Origin: Halioglobus sp.
GTDB lineage: Bacteria; Pseudomonadota; Gammaproteobacteria; Pseudomonadales; Halieaceae
Direction: 5' to 3'
NCBI GenBank assembly: GCA_029246385.1
Contig: JAQWNG010000037.1
Span: forward strand, 1 to 64,000
DNA: 64,000 nt
Part shown: in pieces, positions 39,129-48,586 of the stretch
Layout of the letters: every line of letters starts with the position of its first letter
Numbering within the stretch: position 1 is the first letter of the stretch
The notes under the pieces: model-generated
The model's input: only the letters and a program-made list of their open reading frames with translations
Databases searched by the model: none
Told to the model about the DNA's origin: nothing
Translations under genes and position numbers: made by a program

Positions 39129-40258
39129 TCCGAGGCACTCGCTAAAAACTGTCTTAATGCAACAAGCACCGCATCCTCACGCCACCCCAGCCAGTGGACC
39201 GGCAATTCAAAAACGTCTCCTTGAGCCTCGCGTAACAAAAGTTCGTAGTCCTTACTATAAACGAGCACCTCCGGAGCAACAGCCAATGTAATGGCAATTT
39301 CACGCACTTTGGCTTTTAACTTTTTGACCAGATCACGCTGAGCTGCATCCAGTGGCGGTGGCAGCTTCGCAGGCAAATCTAGATCAGAAACCTCCCGCTG
39401 AACTGCTAGCAGTTCCAGCAATTGCTCTCCATGGCGACGCACTACAGACGACGGCAGTCCGATATTGTCCTTGAGGGCATTCAAGGTTCGAGGATCTTCG
39501 ACGGCTAACTTTAAACAGGCCTGATCATCAACAATCCATGCACGGGGCTTATTCCTGTCTCTGGCAGTTTTTTCGCGCCATCGACAAACTGCAGTTAAAA
39601 CACCAAGCTCCCTCGAATTTAATTTCCAGGCAGTCTTTATGCGGGCATGTAGTTTGTAGATATCTGCGCCTACAGCACTAATTGCATCACTACCATCTGC
39701 CAGCACCCAGTGCAGCTTTCCCTGTCGCATACATTGCTCGTTAAGCTCGCGCCAGACTAGCGACAGCCATGTCACATCCAACCCCGCATAATCACACTGG
39801 GACTCCGTGAGCGGTCGCTGCAGCCAGTCAGAGCGAGTCTCGCCCTTAGGTAAATCTACAGCGCAGACATCCTGAACAAGTGCACGATAGCCCAGACCAA
39901 ATCCTCGATCTAATAACGCCGCAGCACGCTGCGTATCGAACAAAGGCTGGGGCAGAACACCCAGCCAACGCTGAAACACTTCGAGGTCTTCACTCGCAGA
40001 GTGAAACACTTTGAGTACGTCGGAATTGGCCAGAAGCACCGCAAGGGGCTCTGGATCATCAATTTTGAGAGGGTCTATCAACCACGCCATGTCACTGACG
40101 GCATCACCAGCGACAAAACATAATTGCACCAACGCGGCTTCGGGGTAAAAGGTGTTACGCCGCATAAATTCGGTGTCAACGATTACCGTCTCGCAGCCTG
40201 AATTCTGGGCTATTAGTAATCGAAGAGCTTCACTTGATTCTATTAACCGCCACTGCAT
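39125..40258 (-). CDS. rnd: Ribonuclease D
   Basis: 377 residues. 3' to 5' exoribonuclease maturing tRNA and other small RNAs. DEDD nuclease domain with VDTEF (Asp28, Glu30), HSASEDLEVF, and the last pair in CDYAGLDV, followed by two HRDC domains (first with LTAVCRWREKTARDRNKPR). It lies 3 bp after recR and is fused by ATGA to ycgL. Confidence 0.96.
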   Translation of the reverse strand: MQWRLIESSEALRLLIAQNSGCETVIVDTEFMRRNTFYPEAALVQLCFVAGDAVSDMAWLIDPLKIDDPEPLAVLLANSDVLKVFHSASEDLEVFQRWLGVLPQPLFDTQRAAALLDRGFGLGYRALVQDVCAVDLPKGETRSDWLQRPLTESQCDYAGLDVTWLSLVWRELNEQCMRQGKLHWVLADGSDAISAVGADIYKLHARIKTAWKLNSRELGVLTAVCRWREKTARDRNKPRAWIVDDQACLKLAVEDPRTLNALKDNIGLPSSVVRRHGEQLLELLAVQREVSDLDLPAKLPPPLDAAQRDLVKKLKAKVREIAITLAVAPEVLVYSKDYELLLREAQGDVFELPVHWLGWREDAVLVALRQFLASASE

Positions 40259-40261
40259 AAA

Positions 40262-40861
40262 CTAGTCCACCAGTCGCCGCCCAGACAGGGCATGCGCCAA
40301 TGTCGAGCCGTCAACATATTCCAATTCACCTCCAAGCGGCACTCCATGTGCGATCCGAGACACACCAACACCTAACGGCTGCAGCATGTCAGCGACATAG
40401 TAGGCTGTAGCCTCCCCCTCTACCGTTGGATTAGTCGCCAGAATCACCTCTGCAACACCCTCGTCAATGACACGCTGCTGCAAATCTTCTAGGCCAATCT
40501 CTGCTGGACCAACGCCATCTATGGGCGAAAGATGACCCATCAGCACGAAGTAAAGACCGCGAAAACTACCGCTTTGCTCTATAGCAAGTACGTCAGCAGG
40601 CGTCTCCACCACACACATAACAGTCGCATCACGCTTTGGATCGGAACACAGCTCACAAATTTCAAGCTCGGTGAAGTTACGGCACAGACGACAGTGACCG
40701 ACCTTCTCAACAGCGTGACGCAATGCCGTAGCCAGTGCCAGTGCACCATCGCGATCTCGCTCCAGAAGATGCAGCGTCATGCGCTGCGCAGACTTGGGGC
40801 CAACGCTAGGGAGACAGCGCAGGGCATCTATCAAATCTTGCAGAGAAGGACTAAATTTCAT
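40262..40861 (-). CDS. recR: Recombination mediator RecR
   Basis: 199 residues. With RecO and RecF loads RecA at gaps. Helix-hairpin-helix ([12 protein letters not shown]), zinc finger ([16 protein letters not shown]), Toprim ([12 protein letters not shown]) and a Walker-B-like C-terminus ([11 protein letters not shown]). In the usual dnaX-ybaB-recR order. Confidence 0.97.
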   Translation of the reverse strand: MKFSPSLQDLIDALRCLPSVGPKSAQRMTLHLLERDRDGALALATALRHAVEKVGHCRLCRNFTELEICELCSDPKRDATVMCVVETPADVLAIEQSGSFRGLYFVLMGHLSPIDGVGPAEIGLEDLQQRVIDEGVAEVILATNPTVEGEATAYYVADMLQPLGVGVSRIAHGVPLGGELEYVDGSTLAHALSGRRLVD

Positions 40862-40879
40862 TATGCCGGCTGCAGGTTG

Positions 40880-41203
40880 TCACAGAGGGAGCTTAAAACC
40901 CGCGGGAAGGTTTAATCCCGAGGCCAAACCTGACATTGCGTCACGATTACTGGCTTCCACCTTGCGTACCGCATCGTTGACGGCCGCAGCCAATAAGTCT
41001 TCCAACACCTCCTTATCTTCTAAAAATACTGAATCATCGATGGATACGCGTTTAATGTCATGGCGCCCGGTCATTACGATAGAGACGAGACCTGCCCCAG
41101 CTTCGCCACGTACTTCGGCCGCTGCCAATTCATCTTGTGCTTTTTTGAACTCCGCTTGCATGCTCTGCGCCTGCTGCATCAGCTCCGAAATATCACCCTT
41201 CAT
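40880..41203 (-). CDS. ybaB: YbaB/EbfC nucleoid-associated protein
   Basis: 107 residues. Small dimeric DNA-binding protein: long amphipathic first helix ([19 protein letters not shown]), beta strands with [17 protein letters not shown], and a C-terminal [12 protein letters not shown]. Between dnaX and recR with about 20-bp gaps on both sides, likely one transcript. Confidence 0.95.
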   Translation of the reverse strand: MKGDISELMQQAQSMQAEFKKAQDELAAAEVRGEAGAGLVSIVMTGRHDIKRVSIDDSVFLEDKEVLEDLLAAAVNDAVRKVEASNRDAMSGLASGLNLPAGFKLPL

Positions 41204-41223
41204 CTCTTGTCCTCATGATTTTC

Positions 41224-42912
41224 TCAAACATCTATAGGGTGAATGGACGAGCGGTCCAGTTCACCATCGAATCTAGTGATCAATGCCTGCAACTGCGAGT
41301 CGCTCTCGATAGATAGAACCGCCTCTGCTTGTCTGCGCTCGGCCAGACGCGTAAGCCGCATGGCAGGGGTTTCTCCATGCAATGCGCCGGGGCCAATAGA
41401 CACTGAAATCGAATGCCCAAAATAATTTCCCAGTGCAAGCCTCAGTTTATCCCTATGGCCTGCGTTAAACAGCGCCGCATGTGCCTCATCTAATATGAAC
41501 TGCAGCGCATCTCCGGTGCGGTCGCGCAGCTCACAATGCGAGGCAATGTTATACACAATGCCGGCCAAGCCAAGCAATTCGAGCAGTTCAAACCAATTGT
41601 CGGAAGAAAGCGACTCCAGCCTGAAATCGCCTGCAGATACATTGTCCGAGAGAATAGCAGAATCTTTTCCACATTGGTCTAACGAAGTACCGCCATTGTC
41701 GCCCTTTACGGACGACACAACCGGTACATCAGGGAACTTTTTTACGGGAGCGCCGCCCTCCCCAGCGACGACCCGGGGTGGCAGCGCGTCCTGTAAATCC
41801 TCAGGCCCCAACTTCTCATCGATAACTGCGGCCGGACGAAAAGCCAGCATGCGCAACAGGATCATCTCGAAACCCCTACGCGAATCTGGAGACAACGCAA
41901 TATCACGCTTCCCATTGAGCGCCATCTGATAAAACAGCTGCGCGTCTTCGGCGCTGACGGCGCGGGCAATCTGTGTCACTCTATCGGCATTTCCCCAACT
42001 ATTGTCGATGGCATCCGGAACGACTTGGGCCGTCGCCACCTGATGAATCAAGGACAATAGCTCATCTAGACTGCCTTCAAAGTCTGGAGCATACTCCGAC
42101 ATTCGCTGCACGATACCCAGCACTTTCGCCGGCTCTCCTTCGCTGACGGCTTCAAGCAGCTCGAAGACATAGCCCTGATCCACGCTACCGAGCATCCTGC
42201 GCACATCTTCTTCTACGACCTTACCAGAACCGAACGCGATTGCCTGATCAGTAAGACTAAGTGCATCGCGCATACTGCCGGAGGCGGCACGACCCAATAG
42301 CCACAGCGCTGCGTCTTCATAGGCCGCCATTTCCTTCTCCAAAACCATGCTCAAATGTCCAACAATCTGCTGGGGAGGCATATTTTTGAGATTGAACTGC
42401 AGACAACGTGATAACACTGTAGCTGGTAGTTTTTGAGGGTCCGTGGTCGCCAGCAAGAACTTTACATGAGGCGGCGGCTCCTCCAGCGTTTTTAGCAGCG
42501 CATTAAAGCTGTGGTTAGACAACATGTGGACTTCGTCGATTAGGTAGATTTTATAGCGCGAGCGGGTAGGAGCATACTGGACGTTATCCAGCAGCTCACG
42601 CGTATCTTCTACCTTAGTACGCGAGGCAGCATCGACCTCCAACAGGTCTACACTGCGACCTTCAGCAATTTCTAAGCAAGAGGGACAGGTTCCGCATGGA
42701 ACAGAACTGACGCCAGCCTCGCAGTTTAGACACTTGGCGAGAATGCGAGCGATGGTAGTCTTGCCGACCCCTCGAGTACCCGTGAAGAGATACGCATGAT
42801 GCAGTCGGTCATGGTCTAGCGCATTTATCAGCGCCTGCAGGACATGCTCTTGACCCACCATTTCTCGAAAGCTCTTCGGCCGCCACTTGCGTGCTAGTAC
42901 CTGATATGACAT
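41224..42912 (-). CDS. dnaX: DNA polymerase III tau subunit (and predicted gamma by frameshift)
   Basis: 562 residues as tau. AAA+ clamp-loader ATPase: start MSYQVLARKWRP, Walker A GTRGVGKTTIA, zinc module (CLNCEAG, PCGTCPSC), DEVHML, and sensor arginine SRCLQF. The C-terminal part (after about 400) is shorter than in E. coli and holds the domains that bind polymerase and helicase. At codons 390-392 a slippery A AAA AAG lies in frame with other recoding signals; a -1 shift reaches a TGA two codons on and would give a 394-residue gamma. Confidence 0.96.
   Translation of the reverse strand: MSYQVLARKWRPKSFREMVGQEHVLQALINALDHDRLHHAYLFTGTRGVGKTTIARILAKCLNCEAGVSSVPCGTCPSCLEIAEGRSVDLLEVDAASRTKVEDTRELLDNVQYAPTRSRYKIYLIDEVHMLSNHSFNALLKTLEEPPPHVKFLLATTDPQKLPATVLSRCLQFNLKNMPPQQIVGHLSMVLEKEMAAYEDAALWLLGRAASGSMRDALSLTDQAIAFGSGKVVEEDVRRMLGSVDQGYVFELLEAVSEGEPAKVLGIVQRMSEYAPDFEGSLDELLSLIHQVATAQVVPDAIDNSWGNADRVTQIARAVSAEDAQLFYQMALNGKRDIALSPDSRRGFEMILLRMLAFRPAAVIDEKLGPEDLQDALPPRVVAGEGGAPVKKFPDVPVVSSVKGDNGGTSLDQCGKDSAILSDNVSAGDFRLESLSSDNWFELLELLGLAGIVYNIASHCELRDRTGDALQFILDEAHAALFNAGHRDKLRLALGNYFGHSISVSIGPGALHGETPAMRLTRLAERRQAEAVLSIESDSQLQALITRFDGELDRSSIHPIDV
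41687..41763 (-). promoter_or_regulatory. Programmed -1 ribosomal frameshift element in dnaX
   Basis: Minus strand, in order: a Shine-Dalgarno-like GGGGAGGG (41763-41756), 12 nt, slippery A AAA AAG in the zero frame (41743-41737), a 9-nt spacer, then a stem whose outer arms GTACCG (41727-41722) and CGGTAC (41692-41687) pair, with an inner stem GTCGTCC/GGGCGAC closed by loop GTAAA (one T-G pair). Minus-one reading gives Val, Pro, TGA. This is the same plan as E. coli dnaX: stimulator, A AAA AAG, hairpin, near stop. Confidence 0.82.
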
Positions 42913-43206
42913 TCCTAGAATGACCTTATCTACTTGAAAGAGACAAAGGATACACCAGCACAGAGATGACAGAAACAGACAGCGCCTAAAGAAGTTGTCA
43001 TTACTGTGGCCCTAGACCTCTAAACAGACGCTACTAGGGCCGCCGCGTTCGCGACCTCGTGGTGGGTACCGCGGGAATAAATTGAATAAAATATGATCAA
43101 CACTGAATGCAAGCCCCTATGGAGCCCATAATAACTCCTCTGAGTGGGCTGACGGCGTGCTTTACTCCAAGCGGCTAGGTTTTGAATGGCTAGGAGACTG
43201 TATGGA

Positions 43207-43316
43207 GGCAACCCAGACAGCCACACCCCGGCACACGAATCGGCAACTACCGTTGCTCCCTTCCGGGCCTGGCGGATTTCACTGCCTATCATTGCGGAAG
43301 GACCGCCTGGATTACC
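43207..43316 (-). ncRNA. ffs: 4.5S RNA (signal recognition particle RNA)
   Basis: About 110 nt on the minus strand. The conserved Ffh-binding tip is present: CAGGCCCGGAAGGGAGCA with GGAA tetraloop, and the opposite strand GTGTGCCGGGGTGTGG. The outer stem closes over 10 pairs (GGTAATCCAG with CTGGGTTGCC, two G-T pairs); exact ends may differ by a few nt. Upstream of dnaX as in other gammaproteobacteria. The 42913-43206 gap shows nothing else, and an apparent 134-codon frame across 43020-43424 is not real. Confidence 0.92.
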
Positions 43317-43557
43317 AAGGCACCTAAGCTGAATGCATTCAACCCAGATTGGCCTTAGTTTGCGGGAATCCATGGGCGGCTGCAAGCAATGTCGTAAAAT
43401 TCGAATGACGTCGGAACTAAACATCGCCGCTGAGTACTCATGTGTGGATCGAAAAATCCGCGGACTGCGAAGATTTTAACGTGATAATGATTAATCTATG
43501 AGGGCATCCACAATAGATCGAGGCTATACTCACATCACTGGGATGAAGGAACGGATT

Positions 43558-44187
43558 ATGCTAACCGAGCCAACGGTATACGTTATCGACGACGAGCCCG
43601 CAATCTGCGAGATCCTCAACGATATACTTGAAGCAGCCAATATCAAAGTGAAAACCTACACGTCTCCCCGCGAATTCATGCTGTCCTACAGCCCAGAGAA
43701 TCCGGGATGTCTGCTGCTTGATATCGGCATGCCGGAACTCAATGGCCTAGAATTGATGGAGGCTCTCATTGCGAAGGGAAACAGAACTCCCGTAATCTTT
43801 CTCACCGGAAGCGCAACCATTGCAAATGCAGTCGACATGCTAAAGGCCGGCGCTATCGACTTCATAGAAAAGCCGCCGCAAGTAGATTTACTGTTAAATT
43901 GTGTCAGGAAGGCCCTGGAGTTGGACTCCCAGCGCCGCTGCGAGCAACAGGAGTTCTCAAGCATCAATGAACGTCTCAAGCTGTTAACCGCGCGCGAACG
44001 TGAGGTTCTGACCTGGATCACGGAAGGCAAGTCAAACAAAAAGATCGCTTCGATTCTCGATATCAGCAGCAGGACTGTTGAGATTCATCGTGCAAATATT
44101 CTCAATAAGATGCAGACGCACTCCGTCGCCGAATTAGTAAAAATGGACCTGACCGCAAGGGAATATTTGAATACACGTGGCCACTAA
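43558..44187 (+). CDS. FixJ/NarL-type response regulator (receiver plus LuxR-type HTH)
   Basis: 209 residues from the ATG at 43558 (MLTEPTVYVIDDEP) with AAGGA 7 nt upstream; the frame extends back to 43498. Receiver domain: acidic Asp11/Asp12, phospho-acceptor Asp55 in CLLLDIGMP, Thr in FLTGSA, and EKPPQ Lys. After a linker comes the helix-turn-helix LTAREREVLTWI, KKIASILDISSRTVEIHRANI. It is the only DNA-binding protein of the cluster and the likely endpoint of its kinases. The 237 bp upstream to ffs show no other gene. Confidence 0.92.
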   Translation: MLTEPTVYVIDDEPAICEILNDILEAANIKVKTYTSPREFMLSYSPENPGCLLLDIGMPELNGLELMEALIAKGNRTPVIFLTGSATIANAVDMLKAGAIDFIEKPPQVDLLLNCVRKALELDSQRRCEQQEFSSINERLKLLTAREREVLTWITEGKSNKKIASILDISSRTVEIHRANILNKMQTHSVAELVKMDLTAREYLNTRGH

Positions 44188-44209
44188 AACGTCTGCTACC
44201 GCGTTTAAG

Positions 44210-45436
44210 CTAGGCTTGCGACTTCAACTGGCGTGCAAGCCAGAATCTGAAATCATCGGCAGACATCGGCTTTGCAACAAAATAACCCTGTACGGCCTGA
44301 CACCCTAGTTCAGCAAGAAGCTGTTTTGTCGCAAAATCCTCAACCCCCTCTGCGACCACGCGCATGTTAAATTGCTCACCGAGCAGGATACAAGCCTTGA
44401 CGATGGCGAGGGCTTCCGTATCGACGACCATCTTACTTACAAAACTTTGATCAATCTTTAGCTCCGAAAACGGCATTCGATATAATTGCAACAGCGAGGA
44501 ATAGCCGGTACCAAAATCATCAATAGACAAACGTACGCCCTTCAGACGCAGTCGCGTTAGAACATCCAGCGACGTAGTGAGTTCTCCCATCAATTCACTC
44601 TCTGTCACCTCAAGTGTGATTGTTGCAGTATCAAGTTCATTATCAGCTAACAGCCTTGAAATAACCTCGGGGAGAATTAAACTGGTAATATCGCTAGCCG
44701 ATACGTTGATTGATAAATTTATCCGCAGGCCCTCTTTCTTCCACTCACGTTGCTGATTAGCAACTTTTTTGAGCACGATAGCTGTCAAATCTGGCATCCA
44801 GCCCTGTGTCTCAACTAGTTCTATAAATCGATTTGGATAAATAAGCCCCTGTATCGGATGCTGCCATCGCACCAAACACTCGGCAGAGTACTTTGTCGAG
44901 TCAGTTAACGCGAACTCCTCTTTAGCCTGATAATGCAAAACAAATTGATCTTGGTCTAAGGCCTCGCGCAATTCCTCTACACCCACTATATTACTAGGTG
45001 TGGTCTTTCCCCCCCACTTCTTGCTGCGTCTCAATGTCTGAGGTTCAAGCAAACCGCGAAGAAGCCTAACCGACAGGGGCTTTACAAGCGTCCCACGAAC
45101 AACTAACTCGTGCGCAACGGCGAGATTCTCGGCACCGCTAAGCACCGCGGAGTCTTGCCCGCTCATGAGAATCAGTTCGGGCGCATTTTCCATCTTGGCC
45201 AGGTAGCGAATAACTTCGATACCATCGATTCCGGGCATCTGTAAATCTAATATCAGAATATTGTCGCCCTCAAAGCAATGAACTTCATTAATGAAATTAT
45301 CTGCTTGGGAAAAACAATGTGCCTCGAGACCGGCAAGCGCGACGACGTCGCTAAGTATCTTCAAAATATCGGGTTCATCGTCTATCAAATAAACCTGTGT
45401 CGAAGAAAATGGCGGCAAAACTAGCTCGCTACTCAT
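44210..45436 (-). CDS. Response regulator with EAL c-di-GMP phosphodiesterase output
   Basis: 408 residues from the ATG at 45436 (MSSELVLPP); a GTG at 45469 is possible. Receiver first: VYLIDDEPD, phospho-acceptor Asp64 in ILDLQMPG, GTLVKP. Then an EAL domain from about residue 150: the signature reads AECLVRW (usual EALLRW), and metal/catalytic segments NVSASD, EVTESELM, DDFGTGYSS, LKIDQSFV, VVAEGVED and QGYFVAKPM are intact, so c-di-GMP breakdown is likely. Resembles RocR/PvrR-type regulators. Tail to tail with the FixJ-type gene, 22 bp apart. Confidence 0.92.
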   Translation of the reverse strand: MSSELVLPPFSSTQVYLIDDEPDILKILSDVVALAGLEAHCFSQADNFINEVHCFEGDNILILDLQMPGIDGIEVIRYLAKMENAPELILMSGQDSAVLSGAENLAVAHELVVRGTLVKPLSVRLLRGLLEPQTLRRSKKWGGKTTPSNIVGVEELREALDQDQFVLHYQAKEEFALTDSTKYSAECLVRWQHPIQGLIYPNRFIELVETQGWMPDLTAIVLKKVANQQREWKKEGLRINLSINVSASDITSLILPEVISRLLADNELDTATITLEVTESELMGELTTSLDVLTRLRLKGVRLSIDDFGTGYSSLLQLYRMPFSELKIDQSFVSKMVVDTEALAIVKACILLGEQFNMRVVAEGVEDFATKQLLAELGCQAVQGYFVAKPMSADDFRFWLARQLKSQA

Positions 45437-45646
45437 GTTATCTAGGATCCCCATGTGCAGGGTAGACACACATAAAAACTATCATTAACACTCCTCGCTA
45501 TCGCACGGACTGACATATACAAAAGAATAAATCAGTTTCATGAATAAATATAGCAGATGATGGCGACTGCGAGTAACGCAGCCACCACCATAAAATTGCC
45601 AACAAGGTCTAGGCATATCGTTTCCCGAGCAATTAAAGGGCGCGCT

Positions 45647-48286
45647 TTATTTAACCCCATCCAGTAATATTCGTACGCGCTTAGATAGCTCCACACCTCT
45701 ATACGGCTTCCTCAGCACCTCAAATTCTGATTCAGTTACTGAAATTGGGCCATCAGCTTGGACAGAAAAGCCCGTTGTAAGTAGTATTTTGAGCTGCGGA
45801 TACTGAAGGGAAATGATGGAAGCCAGTTCAAGACCACTCATTCCTCCTGGCATTACAACGTCAGAAAACACTAAATCAATGTTCATATTCTCTTCAAGAA
45901 TCTGCAGAGCATCTGGTCCGGTATTGGCACAAATGACTCTGTATCCCAGACCCTCTAAAATAGCTTGTGCAATGACAGCCAGCTCTACTTCATCGTCGAC
46001 AATAAGAATCGTTTCCACGCCCGAAAGCATCTTCGACGCAATGGGAGTCGGAGGTTCCGGCAGCTCAGCTAAAGATCTAGAGCGAGGGAGATAAATCTTA
46101 AATGTGGTGCCTTGCCCTATTTCTGAAAACACGAATATATATCCCTTCGTACGCTTCACAAACCCATAGACCATTGCCAACCCTAGGCCGGTGCCTTCGG
46201 CTTTTCCTTTAGTCGTAAAAAATGGATCAAAAATTCTTTCGCGAAGTTCACTGCTGATACCACCTCCAGTGTCACTAATCGACAATTCTAAGTATTCGCC
46301 CGGTACCATTTCAACCTCGTCACCAGCGTAAGCGCTTCCTATTATTGATTCTTGTATCGCTATTTTTAGGCTGCCGCCCTTGGGCATAGCATCACGCGCA
46401 TTGAGGCTTAAGTTAATTAGGGCGTCTTCCAGATCATCAGGATTCAACTCCACACTAAACAGACCCAAAGGCAGAGATGTCTCAAGAAATATACTAGCAG
46501 TAATAGACTTCCGTATTAACTCCTCAAACCCACTGATGACTTTTCCAAGATCCAAAGGGCTATAATCTTCCTCTGAACGGCGTGAAAAATCGAGTAAACT
46601 TCGCGTCAGAATCGACCCCCTAAGCGCGGCAGTCTGCGCGACATCAAGCTGATGGCGTAATACTTTGTTAAGATTACCCTGAGCGTTCATTAGATCGAGA
46701 TTACCAATGATAATACCCAAAAGATTATTAAAATCGTGTGCCAATCCGCCCGCCAACTCACCGACAGACTCCATCTTCTGCGATCGACGCAGCATCGACT
46801 CGGCGGTTTTGACCGCAGTAATATCAGTGGCAATAATAATGTAACTCTCCAGCTCGCCTGCGGCATTAAGCGAGGGCACAACGGTAGCCGATACCCAGTA
46901 AATATCGCCATTTTTTTTCACATTCTCCATATCGCCCGACCAGGTTTTACCCTGCAGTGTTGCCAACCGTATCTCATGAAGTGATTCCAACGGATAAGTA
47001 TCACTTATAACCAGTCGAGTATTTTCCCCAACTAGCTCGGCACGCGAGTAGCCGCTGCAGACGCAAAATTTATCATTAGCATATAGGATCTCACCTCGAG
47101 GGGTTGCTATGCTGACTATAGCGTGCTCATCAAGAGCATACTTTTGAAATGATAATTCAGTATTAGCAAGATTGGCCTGATCTAATCTTTCCTGAGATAA
47201 CCTCTCGGCCTCTTTTAATGCTGCTTGGGCAAGTTCGCGTTTCGTATCATCACGGCAAATGCCTATCATACGTACCACAACACCATCAGCATCGCGCACC
47301 AGTTTTGCATGCGTGATCACATATTTCACTAGGCTAGACGTTAACAGCAGGCGAAAAGAGCAAAACAAGTCTTCATTATGCTCTACAACACTAGCGTAAC
47401 TATTAACCACTTGGTCGTAATCATCTGGGTGAATTCGATCAATCCATACAGTTGAGATATGTCCCGCATGCTTGTGCTCAATACCAAAGATGTCAGACAT
47501 CCTTTTATCACCCAAAAGATTATTTCCTAACAAATCATAGTCCCACACACCGAGTCCTGCTGCGGAGGTCGCTAGTAGTAACCGCTGCTCTTTATTGCGC
47601 AACACTATCTGCGACTCTTGCAAAGAAGAATTTTGAATTTGTATGTGATCCAACATGGCATTGAATGCTTTGGTTACACTCCCCACTTCATCTCCTGTAC
47701 GCATACTCATAGCGCGCAAGCTATAATCACTGTCGCTAACAATCTTTTCGGCAACGCCACTTAAATGCCTAAAAGGACTGGTTGCTCGATGAACCATGAG
47801 GTACACGCCAAGCCCCGCAGCAAGCACTGACATCGACGCCAGTATAAGAGCAAACCAAATTTGTCGAAATAGCTTAGAATTCAGACCGGAAACATCTAGG
47901 TGTATCACGAGCGTCCCTAGCTCCTGTCCCTTCCAGAGCACCGGGGTCATGAATTGTTCGATCTCTACCGCCCCAAGCTTCGAGGTACGCCGATACTCAG
48001 CTAAAGGTCTTTCGTCCAGAGCATTTAATTGTGCAGAAATAACAGCCGGATTGACACGCAGAGCCTCTAAAACTTTAGACGCAGCGGCACGGTCGCCAAA
48101 CATTGCAGGTGCCGCAATACTAAATGCGGTAACGTCAGCCAATATTTGGATACGCTCTTTGGACTCCTCGATAGCATCGAAGTAATGAATATATTCGTCG
48201 ACTCCAATGAAAGCAAGAACCACCAGCATCGTAATTGCCATAGAAAACAGACTAATTTTATGAGACAACTTTAAATTAATCTTCAT
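45647..48286 (-). CDS. Hybrid histidine kinase with YfiN-like periplasmic sensor (CHASE8), HAMP, two PAS and a receiver
   Basis: 879 residues. Helix about 12-30; periplasmic segment 33-125 resembling the YfiN/DgcN sensor ([29 protein letters not shown], read in parts); second helix about 140-163; HAMP about 165-220; PAS at 240-350 and 372-490 (the second with [21 protein letters not shown]); H-box [10 protein letters not shown] with His517; ATPase N-box [10 protein letters not shown] and G-boxes [20 protein letters not shown]; receiver with phospho-acceptor Asp809 (FSDVVMPGG). All catalytic parts are intact. Here a sensor normally fused to a diguanylate cyclase is fused to a kinase. A periplasmic YfiR-like protein is encoded at 51296. 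Confidence 0.9.
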   Translation of the reverse strand: MKINLKLSHKISLFSMAITMLVVLAFIGVDEYIHYFDAIEESKERIQILADVTAFSIAAPAMFGDRAAASKVLEALRVNPAVISAQLNALDERPLAEYRRTSKLGAVEIEQFMTPVLWKGQELGTLVIHLDVSGLNSKLFRQIWFALILASMSVLAAGLGVYLMVHRATSPFRHLSGVAEKIVSDSDYSLRAMSMRTGDEVGSVTKAFNAMLDHIQIQNSSLQESQIVLRNKEQRLLLATSAAGLGVWDYDLLGNNLLGDKRMSDIFGIEHKHAGHISTVWIDRIHPDDYDQVVNSYASVVEHNEDLFCSFRLLLTSSLVKYVITHAKLVRDADGVVVRMIGICRDDTKRELAQAALKEAERLSQERLDQANLANTELSFQKYALDEHAIVSIATPRGEILYANDKFCVCSGYSRAELVGENTRLVISDTYPLESLHEIRLATLQGKTWSGDMENVKKNGDIYWVSATVVPSLNAAGELESYIIIATDITAVKTAESMLRRSQKMESVGELAGGLAHDFNNLLGIIIGNLDLMNAQGNLNKVLRHQLDVAQTAALRGSILTRSLLDFSRRSEEDYSPLDLGKVISGFEELIRKSITASIFLETSLPLGLFSVELNPDDLEDALINLSLNARDAMPKGGSLKIAIQESIIGSAYAGDEVEMVPGEYLELSISDTGGGISSELRERIFDPFFTTKGKAEGTGLGLAMVYGFVKRTKGYIFVFSEIGQGTTFKIYLPRSRSLAELPEPPTPIASKMLSGVETILIVDDEVELAVIAQAILEGLGYRVICANTGPDALQILEENMNIDLVFSDVVMPGGMSGLELASIISLQYPQLKILLTTGFSVQADGPISVTESEFEVLRKPYRGVELSKRVRILLDGVK

Positions 48287-48586
48287 ATGATCTTGTTCTG
48301 CAATACTTTGGCGAAGCTGTCATCTCAGTGTCCTGCAAGCGATATCGCACCCCAGAGTAATAGCACCGATGCTTGAAACCGTTTAAAATATTTTTTGATG
48401 CAGTGAAGAAACGGCGTCAACGCTGCACTAGAATAGCTTTGCTCATCGTGCGCAGGCACACGCGGTCTTTACCCATGACTAAAGTTTTAACGCCGAGCTT
48501 TCCAGCAAAAAATTCTTATAAGAGTATTTGATACATTTATGTAATAACAAACCAGGCCTCTACTGCCTGAACGTAACATATCGATC
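48287..48586. other. 300-bp gap between two kinase genes
   Basis: No gene seen. It should hold the promoter of the hybrid kinase to the left; no clear -35/-10 pair was found. A weak hairpin CAGGC-7 nt-GCCTG at 48553-48569 followed by GTTTGTTATT on the minus strand may end the 48587 gene's transcript. AT-rich compared with the housekeeping flanks. Confidence 0.4.

Noticed and set aside
43020-43424. 134-codon minus-strand frame
   Set aside because: It runs through the 4.5S RNA gene and resembles no protein.
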